From Ignavibacteria bacterium (GTDB taxonomy: Bacteria; Bacteroidota; Ignavibacteria; UBA10030), in contig VGWB01000016.1 in the NCBI GenBank assembly GCA_016873755.1, positions 1 through 33,166 on the forward strand: a stretch of DNA of 33,166 nt, written 5' to 3'. The position numbers and the translations under genes were made by a program. How positions within the stretch are numbered: position 1 is the first letter of the stretch; each line of letters begins with the position of its first letter. Under the pieces are notes generated by a model. That model was given only the letters and a program-made list of their open reading frames with translations. It was not told where the DNA came from and did no database searches. Positions 8,683 through 15,185 of the stretch are shown piece by piece.

Positions 8683-9711
8683 ATGAAAGCGCTAAGATTT
8701 GCATTGATCGTCCTATCCATGCTTGTACTCGTCCTTGATGGTACTGCGCAAGTCCGAAAGGCCGGTCTGAATGCAGCTGCTTTTCTCAAGGTCGGAGTCG
8801 GAGCTCGCAATGTTGGATTGGGTTCCGCAAGTTCATCGATAACCGAAGATGTCAGCCAAATGTTCTGGAACCCGGCGGGCATCGCCCTCCAGAACTTCAG
8901 CCTGCAGGGAACGGTCTCGTACAACAAATGGATTGCCGACCTCAATCACAACGCGTTCGGCATATCGTACAAACTGGGGGACATCGGCACCATTGGCGTG
9001 GGCGCGATTATGTTCGGCGTCAACGGTATCACTGCTTATCGTGATGTCGCGCCGACAGCTTTGAAATCGCAACAGATCGATCAGGCGACTGCCGATACGT
9101 ATGACTACCAAGACCTCGCTCTGCAAGCGACGTTTGCCCGCGATTTTTCCGAGCAGCTGTCGCTTGGTGTGACATTTAAGTACATCAGCGAAACGCTCGA
9201 CGATCAGACAAAGAGCGCGGTAGCTGTTGACTTGGGGTCGATCTATACGATTGGTTCTCTCGGCAACTATATCTATGACTGGAAGATCTCGGCTCGGCTG
9301 AGCAATATGGGGTCGGGTATCAAATACTATGACGTTGAATCACCAATCCCGATCACATTTAGTGTGGGCACATCGTTCCTGCCTCTCAAGGATGACAAGA
9401 TCGGTGAGCTGCTCATCGCCGTCGATGCTGTCAAGCCGCAGGATAGCCCCCAGCTCTTCTATGTGGGCGGCGAGTATACGTTTGGCGGCCTGCTATCCAT
9501 CCGGGGTGGCTGGAAATTCAACTACACTGGAGCCGAGGATGAGGGGAGGAGCACGCGCGCTCCCATTAAGCAATCTATCGAGGGATTGTCGGTCGGCGGA
9601 GGGGTCCATGTTGAAATGGGTGGATACGATCTCCGTTTCGACTACGCAATGACGTCGATGGATATCCTTGATTCGGTGCACCGTGTCACGCTCACGGTAG
9701 GGTTGAAGTAA
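8683..9711 (+). CDS. PorV/PorQ-like outer-membrane protein (UPF0164 family)
   Basis: This 342-residue barrel protein begins with a signal peptide (residues 1-23, ending DGTAQ). It then carries the family hallmark AAAFLKVGVGARNVGLGSASSSITEDVSQMFWNPAGIA, split here by eye into a G-A-R-x-x-(G/A)-(L/M)-G-x-A core and a WNPAG core at residues about 63-68. The rest consists of amphipathic strands. PorV-type proteins shuttle type IX cargo from the translocon to the attachment machinery; many FCB genomes carry several paralogues beside TonB receptors. GGAGGAAAAC 5 bases before the ATG is a strong ribosome binding site. It follows the gene for a protein with a C-terminal sorting domain, consistent with a dedicated partner. 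Whether it is the general PorV or a local paralogue cannot be told here. A hairpin starts 17 bases after the stop. Confidence 0.85.
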   Translation: MKALRFALIVLSMLVLVLDGTAQVRKAGLNAAAFLKVGVGARNVGLGSASSSITEDVSQMFWNPAGIALQNFSLQGTVSYNKWIADLNHNAFGISYKLGDIGTIGVGAIMFGVNGITAYRDVAPTALKSQQIDQATADTYDYQDLALQATFARDFSEQLSLGVTFKYISETLDDQTKSAVAVDLGSIYTIGSLGNYIYDWKISARLSNMGSGIKYYDVESPIPITFSVGTSFLPLKDDKIGELLIAVDAVKPQDSPQLFYVGGEYTFGGLLSIRGGWKFNYTGAEDEGRSTRAPIKQSIEGLSVGGGVHVEMGGYDLRFDYAMTSMDILDSVHRVTLTVGLK

Positions 9712-9727
9712 ATTGAGCAGCGTCGGG

Positions 9728-9751
9728 CCGCTGCCAAGAGCACGGCAGCGG
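9728..9751 (+). repeat. Perfect 8-bp hairpin after the PorV-like gene
   Basis: CCGCTGCC at 9728-9735 pairs perfectly with GGCAGCGG at 9744-9751 around an 8-base loop, 17 bases after the stop. No T-run follows, so it may protect the 3' end of the transcript rather than terminate it. Confidence 0.55.
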
Positions 9752-9769
9752 TCGACATGATTATCAAAT

Positions 9770-9845
9770 GGGGTAATCTCCTCTTCAGGGTCTCCCCGAG
9801 GTAAGGGGGGTGCGCCCGAGTGTGATTACCCCGTTTTTGTTTTTC
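9770..9845 (+). terminator. Terminator-like stem with T-rich tail
   Basis: GGGGTAATC at 9770-9778 pairs with GATTACCCC at 9824-9832, followed at once by GTTTTTGTTTTT. The loop is long (45 bases) and GC-rich. It lies after the three-gene surface module and is the best candidate for its end. Confidence 0.6.
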
Positions 9846-9854
9846 GGCAGTTAT

Positions 9855-10311
9855 TAGCCACGAAGCCACGAAGGCACGAAGTATGAAAGAGAATTTAGAA
9901 CCATTGTCGGAAAAGGATGAAGTAATAGCGACAAAGATTGTTGATGCCGCCTACACCGTACATTCGCAACTCGGTCCTGGCTTGCTTGAGAAGATATACG
10001 AGGTGTGCTTCTGTCACGAACTGGCAAAAAGAGGGCTCAACTACAAACGTCAGGTTGACTTGCCCATTGTTTATGACGGTCTATCGTTCGACGAGGGATT
10101 ACGCTTAGATGTTCTTGTCGAGGATACGGTCATTTGTGAGTTGAAAGCTGTCGATGAAATGAATCCTGTCTGGGAAGCGCAGGTGCTTAGCCATTTGAAG
10201 TTGACGAAGAAACGGCTCGGGTTCCTGATAAATTTCAATGTCCCGGCAATCAAGAAGGGTATCCGGAGGTACATTCTCTAAAAACTTTGTGACTTCGTGA
10301 CTTTGTGGCTA
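9855..10311 (+). mobile_element. Inverted-repeat-bounded element carrying a GxxExxY gene
   Basis: The left end 9855-9881 (TAGCCACGAAGCCACGAAGG...) and right end 10285-10311 (...GACTTCGTGACTTTGTGGCTA) are imperfect 27-base inverted repeats enclosing exactly one gene. The left arm ends one base before the gene's ATG and the right arm begins three bases after its stop. GxxExxY genes with such arms are dispersed in many genomes; autonomous movement is inference, since no transposase is encoded. Confidence 0.7.
9883..10281 (+). CDS. GxxExxY protein, PDDEXK-like nuclease-fold family
   Basis: This 132-residue protein has the name-giving motif G33-LL-E36-KI-Y39 inside GPGLLEKIYE. A PDDEXK-like core follows: D76 in RLDVLVED and E86-L-K88 in CELKAVD, then LNYKRQ and the closing GFLINFN (117-119 region). 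The length is typical of the family, assigned to PDDEXK_3 in family databases. No biochemical role is established; a nuclease-like or phage/mobile-element function is usually assumed. There is no clear Shine-Dalgarno sequence, because the left inverted repeat runs to one base from the ATG. It is unrelated to its neighbours in content and is best read as cargo of the surrounding inverted-repeat element. Confidence 0.88.
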   Translation: MKENLEPLSEKDEVIATKIVDAAYTVHSQLGPGLLEKIYEVCFCHELAKRGLNYKRQVDLPIVYDGLSFDEGLRLDVLVEDTVICELKAVDEMNPVWEAQVLSHLKLTKKRLGFLINFNVPAIKKGIRRYIL

Positions 10312-10351
10312 TTTACGAGCCAAAGGAAAAACCATTCCAACTTTCACGTGG

Positions 10352-12181
10352 TTGCGGAACCTGGGTGATTTCTTCGTCGGAAGCCTAAGGAACGCAAGGC
10401 GCTTCGACAGGGAGGATTACATCCGGCAGCTCGCGGAGCAGGGGTTTACGCACGTGACGGTCAATGGGCTTGGAGTAGATCGTCCATTTGAAGCGGGTCC
10501 GCCTGGGGATGTCTACTCGTGGTTCTACGATTACAGTCCCGATCTTGACCAATTTGTATCCAGCAAGCTGATCGACGGGTTCTATCCAAAAGACTATCTC
10601 AGCGCCAATCTTCAGTTCCTGAAGTCCAATGCGGCCCTTGCCGTGAAGTACGGACTGAGACCAGGACTCCATATCAATTCCCCGCGCAGCATGCCGGAGG
10701 AATTCTGGCGCAAGTATCCCTTCCTCCGCGGTGCCCGGGTAGACCATCCTCGCGAGAGCTTCAAGCCGCGCTACACTCTGGCAATGGCACATCCAATCGT
10801 CCAGCTACACTACCGGGAACTGATTCAGAACATCATGGCTGAGGTGCCCCAGCTTGGGTTTGTCCATATCTGGACGAACGACAGCGGGGCCGGATTTGAG
10901 TTCACAACCTCTCTCTATGCGGGAAGGAACGGCGGCCCGTATCTCATTCGGGAGTGGAAGAGCGACGATGACATTGCACGGAAAGCGGCAGAGAACGTTC
11001 TGACGTACTATCGATTGCTGAAGGATGAGGCGCGAAAGGTCGATCTGAACTTCCGGGTCATTTGCGATCTCGGACCGTTCTACGCTGAACGCAAATACAT
11101 TGCTCCCGGACTCGGAGACGGGCTGGACGCGGGCGCGTTTGGGTTCTTTGAAAGGGCAGAAAGCCAGGAGGAGCGCGATCTGTTGAGCAAGACGGGGGCA
11201 CTCGTGCACAACAAGCTTGATCTAGGCGATAATAATGTTCTCGGGATTCCCTATCCACGCCTTGTCCATGATCGGCTCCAGGCAGCGATTGCCACCGGCG
11301 TAACACACGTGCTTGTCAACGTTACTCCCCGCTCACTTGCACCGTTTGACATCAACGGAGAGGTTCTGCGCTGCCTGCAGCAGGAGCCCGCGAGGAACAT
11401 GGATAGTATCCTAGGAGATGCCGCGCTCCGATGGGTTGGGAAGAAATACGCTCAGGAGCTGATCGAACTATGGAATCTTGCCGATGAGGCGGTTCGGTCG
11501 TATCCACCAGGGATCCCCTTCAGCTCTTTTGCATTTCCGTGGTTCCGCCTGTGGGTCCGTCCCTTCGTGCCGAACATTGATGCGATTGCTGAGCGGGACC
11601 GGGCCTACTATGAGAAGTTCTTGCTTGCGACATTCAACAACCCAACACGTGTTGACCTGAACAACGACATGATGTGGAACTTCCTCAGCGTAGAGGAGGC
11701 GGAAGAAGAGAAGAACGCTATCGACCGGGGTGTACTTCCCCCACTGGACAAGGCAATCGAGCGCGTCATGCATCTGTTGAAGTCCATAGAGTCATCGGCT
11801 TCCGAGGGAAAGGTCTTTCACGATCTCCATGACCGTCTGCGGGCTGCATGGTGCTACTACACCACGATGAGTAATTCGGTTGCCTGGACAGAGTCGGTGC
11901 ATGGCTACCTTGAGGCAACAAGCGACCAGGAGAAAACTACTTATCGGTCGAAATGCCGGCAAATGGTTGTCAACGAACTGGAGAACGCAAGGCGCTTGCT
12001 GAAGCTCTGGAATGAAAGCAGCGTTGACTGGATGCCGGTCTCAAAGACCGGGGAGTCGCTTCACATCTATGGGGAGAATTTCGGCGAGCATCTGGAACGC
12101 AAGATCGCATTGATGCAGCAGCACGTCGATGATGAGCCGTATATCGATCTGAGCTATATGTGGCGGATGCCGGAAGAGTGA
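10352..12181 (+). CDS. Putative TIM-barrel glycoside-hydrolase-like protein, start uncertain
   Basis: The protein has at least 609 residues, no signal peptide and no family I can name with confidence. The N-terminal half reads like a (beta/alpha)8 sugar hydrolase: LAEQGFTHVTVNG, LRPGLHINSPRS, LGFVHIWTNDSGAGFEF (about 168-184, with candidate acidic residues), NFRVICDLGPFYAE, and a terminal THVLVNVTPRS strand. The C-terminal 250 residues are helical and rich in Trp and Glu. The start is problematic: the frame is open back to a stop at 10298, but contains no ATG or GTG before 10352. TTG at 10352 is the first common start, yet the only Shine-Dalgarno-like sequence (AAAGGA, 10322-10327) is placed for ATT at 10334, which would add the residues (M)PTFTW. 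The upstream GxxExxY element ends at 10311 and may have removed the original start. The context (sugar genes downstream) supports carbohydrate metabolism. Confidence 0.62.
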   Translation: MRNLGDFFVGSLRNARRFDREDYIRQLAEQGFTHVTVNGLGVDRPFEAGPPGDVYSWFYDYSPDLDQFVSSKLIDGFYPKDYLSANLQFLKSNAALAVKYGLRPGLHINSPRSMPEEFWRKYPFLRGARVDHPRESFKPRYTLAMAHPIVQLHYRELIQNIMAEVPQLGFVHIWTNDSGAGFEFTTSLYAGRNGGPYLIREWKSDDDIARKAAENVLTYYRLLKDEARKVDLNFRVICDLGPFYAERKYIAPGLGDGLDAGAFGFFERAESQEERDLLSKTGALVHNKLDLGDNNVLGIPYPRLVHDRLQAAIATGVTHVLVNVTPRSLAPFDINGEVLRCLQQEPARNMDSILGDAALRWVGKKYAQELIELWNLADEAVRSYPPGIPFSSFAFPWFRLWVRPFVPNIDAIAERDRAYYEKFLLATFNNPTRVDLNNDMMWNFLSVEEAEEEKNAIDRGVLPPLDKAIERVMHLLKSIESSASEGKVFHDLHDRLRAAWCYYTTMSNSVAWTESVHGYLEATSDQEKTTYRSKCRQMVVNELENARRLLKLWNESSVDWMPVSKTGESLHIYGENFGEHLERKIALMQQHVDDEPYIDLSYMWRMPEE

Positions 12182-12244
12182 GTTCACGGTTCCAGGTTCC
12201 AAGGCTGAGTTTGCGGTTGTGAGTCTGAAGGTTTCTAAGCAATA

Positions 12245-13399
12245 ATGCACAGGATGAACATCCGGTATCCTGAAACCGAGATGGAAAAGAGCCGCAAGCG
12301 GCTTGAGAGCGCATACCGGTTTGAATCCCCCGATCGCGTGCCGGTGCTCCTAGGTATTGAGGCGCGCTACCTCCTGGAAGAGCGCGAGGTGACATTTGCG
12401 GAGTATTTCTCTGACCCAAAGACACAACTCATTCACCAACTTGAAAATATCAAGTGGCGGATTGAGAACATTCCCGATGACTGGTTCACCAAGCCGATCC
12501 TGAGCATTTCCCCCGATTTTCAGAACGTCACAAACGCCAGCGGCTGCGGCTGCGAGATCTACTGGCAGGAGAACGAAACGCCGCAATCGGTACAACGGCT
12601 TTCCACGATCGACGAAATGATTCACTACGAGCTGCCCGACTGGCGGTCGACGCTCTGGGCAAAAAGGTTGGATTGGTATTGGGAGATGAAGAAGTTGGTT
12701 CAGGATGTGGACGTAATGCTCAACGGTGACCATGTCCCGCTGCATGTCACCGCAGGAATCAATGCCGATAGCCCGTTCATGTCGGCCGTTGAGCTCGCCG
12801 GAGCCCACTTCTATCACTGGATGTTGGAAGCCCCGGAAGATTGCCACCGGTTTCTTGGCAAAATCACGGACCGCTACATTGAGGTTGAAACAGAATATCG
12901 GAGAATGTCCGGTAGGCCGATGAACGATGGGTTGAACTATTCTGACGATTCAGCCCAAGTGATCTCATTGGAACAGTACCGGGAGTTCTGCGTGCCGATC
13001 GGCAAGAGAATGTACGAGACATTTGGGTGTGAGCGGCACGATGGGCGGATGATGCATCTCTGCGGGAGAAACGTCCATCTCCACGAATCATTGCTGAACG
13101 ATCTTCACATCACGATGTTGACCGGGTACGGATCGGGCAATGCGCCCAAGGAGATGCTGATGCTTGCCGGGAAGGTTGTTCTCCACGGGAATGTAGATCC
13201 GATGACTCTCTATCAGGGAACCCCGTCTGAAATTGAGCAAGAGACACTGAATGTTTTGGAAACGCTGGGACCTTATGGTGGTGTCATCCTCGGGGACGGA
13301 TTCAACGTTGTTCCTGGCACCGACATTGTGAACTTGGAGATCTTGCGGAAGACAAGCCAGCGGTTTGGGGTGCCGAAACGCAAGAGCACGAGCGTGTGA
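12245..13399 (+). CDS. Uroporphyrinogen-decarboxylase-like (URO-D family) protein
   Basis: This is a 384-residue cytoplasmic protein of the URO-D fold family, which includes heme-pathway decarboxylases and cobalamin-dependent methyltransferases (MtaA/CmuA type). Visible features are the N-terminal RFESPDRVPVL, DDSAQVISLEQYREFCVPIGKRM (about 236-258), H271-L-C273-G, which resembles the HxC start of the methyltransferase zinc site, and a C-terminal GGVILGDGFNVVPGT. The true heme enzyme starts with a conserved FLRAC-type segment that is absent, so heme synthesis is unlikely. Such diverged members are often found in sugar-use loci, where their role is unknown. It follows the putative hydrolase by 63 bases and is probably co-transcribed. 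A second ATG nine bases inside is an alternative start; neither has a strong ribosome binding site. Confidence 0.82.
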   Translation: MHRMNIRYPETEMEKSRKRLESAYRFESPDRVPVLLGIEARYLLEEREVTFAEYFSDPKTQLIHQLENIKWRIENIPDDWFTKPILSISPDFQNVTNASGCGCEIYWQENETPQSVQRLSTIDEMIHYELPDWRSTLWAKRLDWYWEMKKLVQDVDVMLNGDHVPLHVTAGINADSPFMSAVELAGAHFYHWMLEAPEDCHRFLGKITDRYIEVETEYRRMSGRPMNDGLNYSDDSAQVISLEQYREFCVPIGKRMYETFGCERHDGRMMHLCGRNVHLHESLLNDLHITMLTGYGSGNAPKEMLMLAGKVVLHGNVDPMTLYQGTPSEIEQETLNVLETLGPYGGVILGDGFNVVPGTDIVNLEILRKTSQRFGVPKRKSTSV

Positions 13400-13407
13400 G
13401 CTCATAG

Positions 13408-13556
13408 CAGGGTGTTGAAAAACCAAAAACATAGTCACACTGAGCGAAGTCGAAGTGTGCTATCTGATGCAAAGTGCGGGGTTCTGAGCCATAGGCTCAT
13501 GCTCCTGCGGCGCAGACTTCGCTCACCCTGACTTTGATTACTATTTATCAACAACT
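13408..13556. repeat. MITE-like nested inverted-repeat element
   Basis: The outer ends GGTGTTGAAAAA (13411-13422) and TTTATCAACAACTT (13543-13556) are imperfect inverted repeats. The inner arms GTCACACTGAGCGAAGT (13434-13450) and ACTTCGCTCACCCTGAC (13515-13531) pair at 14 of 17 bases. The left arm itself folds locally (CACACT/AGTGTG). The left edge from 13408 resembles the end of some IS elements. No open frame lies inside. It fills most of the gap between two sugar genes. Confidence 0.5.
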
Positions 13557-13592
13557 TGATAGAATGGATTTAGGGAAAGGTTGTTCACAGAG

Positions 13593-15173
13593 ATGAAGGA
13601 AACATCGCTTCAATGCGGGCACCCCCAGCTTGACGCTCTCTATCCACGCATCAAAAACTTCCTGCTCAGCGATATCACTGAGTACAACATGCTCGGTACA
13701 AAGGTGCGAGGCTATCGCACCCCAGATGCACCGAGCCTGTGGATACGCGACTTCGCCGACATGATGCGCGGCTTCAAGTACTGGGAGCACGATATGCAAA
13801 GCGAGGTCAACCACTTTGCGGAGACCCAGACCGCCAAGGGATGGATCTTTGACTACTTCACCATGACGCCGGAGAAGGTGCCATGCGAGAAGGAAAACTG
13901 GGCAAAGTATGTCCGTGTCCCCGTTGAAGCAGACGTTGAGTACCGCTTCATCAACGCCATCTATCTTGCATGGCAGGCGACAGGGGACGACAAATGGGTG
14001 AAGAGCCTTCTGCCGAATATGGAAAAAGCCCTGAGCTACATACTGACCGATGAATGGAGATGGGACAGGAAGACGAAGCTTGTGAAACGCGGCTATAGCA
14101 TTGATACGTGGGACTTCGACTACACTGCCGGCCGGCACCCCTGGCTCAACTTTCAATTGAATGAGCACACCTTCTGGGGCATCATGCATGGCGACAATTC
14201 GGGCTATTATGTGGCGTTCAATCAGATGGCGGCGTTCTACAATCACCTGGGAAACAAGAAGCGAGCGCAGCACTGGAGGAAGTTCGCCGAAGCCTTTCGC
14301 AGGCGGGCAAACAAGCTTTGTTTCAACGGGCGATTCTATACGCACCACGTCCACCTTGTTCCGGTGAAGATCGAGGGTGTTGATGAAAGCGGGCAGTTGA
14401 GCCTCAGCAATCCGATGGACATTAACCGGGGCATGCCAACGCACGATATGGCGGTGAAGATCATACAGGAGTATCAAAAGAGAGCTGAAACAACGAAGGC
14501 ATTCGCCGAGTGGTTCAGCATCGACCCGCCGATGCCGGATGGAGTCTACGGTGATCCAAAGCTGGTTGGTGGGGCGTACTGCAATGGTGGTATCATGCCG
14601 CTTGTTGGCGGGGAGCTCGCCCGCGCTGCTTTCGAACATGGCTATGAAGAATACGGTGTCAAACAGTTGCTGAAGTACGAAGAGTTGACGCGCAACAATG
14701 AGACGTATCTCTGGTATTTTCCTGATGGCCGACATGCCACCATTGAGACCAGCACAAGTCCTGACGCCTCTTCAACAGATGCTTGGGGTTCCTCTGCCAT
14801 GCTCTATGCATTGATTGAAGGATTGGCCGGAGTGGTTGACGAACACAAGCTCTTTCAGAGAATCCGTCTTTCGCCTCGCTGGCTTGCCGCCGGGTGCAAT
14901 GAGGCGAGGGTCTGTGCCGCCTACGGTGCATCGGGTGCATCTGTGGAGTATTCCTTTGCCCACGAGGACGCAAAGAACAGTCTCGAGCTTGAAGTGTGGG
15001 GAAAAGCGCAGGTGGATCTCCACCTTCTCCTTCCACGAGGTGCAAGAGCGGCAAAGGTGAAAGTTAACGGAAAGGTAGTGAGGTACAAGAACTCCCAGGT
15101 AGAGCAGAGCCGGTATGTTGATACATCCTTCAAGGTAAGCAAGAGAACGACCGTTCAAATTTCCTATCAATAG
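13593..15173 (+). CDS. Six-hairpin (alpha/alpha)6 glycosidase-like enzyme, cytoplasmic
   Basis: The 526-residue protein lacks a signal peptide. Its layout fits six-hairpin glycosidases such as GH78 alpha-L-rhamnosidases and relatives. Near residue 45-60 is APSLWIRDFADMMRGFKYWE. Helical hairpin repeats follow (VEYRFINAIYLAWQATGDDKW, WDFDYTAGRHPWL, GYYVAFNQMAAFYNHLG). TSPDASSTDAWGSSAMLYALIEGLAGV comes near 390-415, and a small C-terminal beta domain (IRLSPRW, KVKVNGKVV) of the type that follows these catalytic domains. Candidate catalytic acids are in the RDF and WDFDYT segments. The substrate is unknown; the exact GH family cannot be set from sequence by eye. I prefer ATG 13593 over TTG 13581, because the only purine-rich stretch (GGGAAAGG) abuts the TTG. 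The next gene starts 12 bases after the stop, so the two are coupled. Confidence 0.75.
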   Translation: MKETSLQCGHPQLDALYPRIKNFLLSDITEYNMLGTKVRGYRTPDAPSLWIRDFADMMRGFKYWEHDMQSEVNHFAETQTAKGWIFDYFTMTPEKVPCEKENWAKYVRVPVEADVEYRFINAIYLAWQATGDDKWVKSLLPNMEKALSYILTDEWRWDRKTKLVKRGYSIDTWDFDYTAGRHPWLNFQLNEHTFWGIMHGDNSGYYVAFNQMAAFYNHLGNKKRAQHWRKFAEAFRRRANKLCFNGRFYTHHVHLVPVKIEGVDESGQLSLSNPMDINRGMPTHDMAVKIIQEYQKRAETTKAFAEWFSIDPPMPDGVYGDPKLVGGAYCNGGIMPLVGGELARAAFEHGYEEYGVKQLLKYEELTRNNETYLWYFPDGRHATIETSTSPDASSTDAWGSSAMLYALIEGLAGVVDEHKLFQRIRLSPRWLAAGCNEARVCAAYGASGASVEYSFAHEDAKNSLELEVWGKAQVDLHLLLPRGARAAKVKVNGKVVRYKNSQVEQSRYVDTSFKVSKRTTVQISYQ

Positions 15174-15185
15174 AGACATACGCTC

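Noticed and set aside
9883-10281. GxxExxY gene as part of a defence system
   Set aside because: No other defence-type gene lies nearby and the gene is fully enclosed by dispersed-type repeats, so a mobile cargo reading is simpler.
12245-13399. Heme-pathway uroporphyrinogen decarboxylase (hemE)
   Set aside because: The HemE N-terminal signature is missing, no other heme genes are near, and the HxC segment and context fit the diverged methyltransferase-like branch.
13548-14735. 395-codon open frame on the minus strand
   Set aside because: It lies wholly opposite the six-hairpin enzyme gene, shows no domain-like sequence and has no ribosome binding site; it is an antisense shadow of a GC-biased gene.
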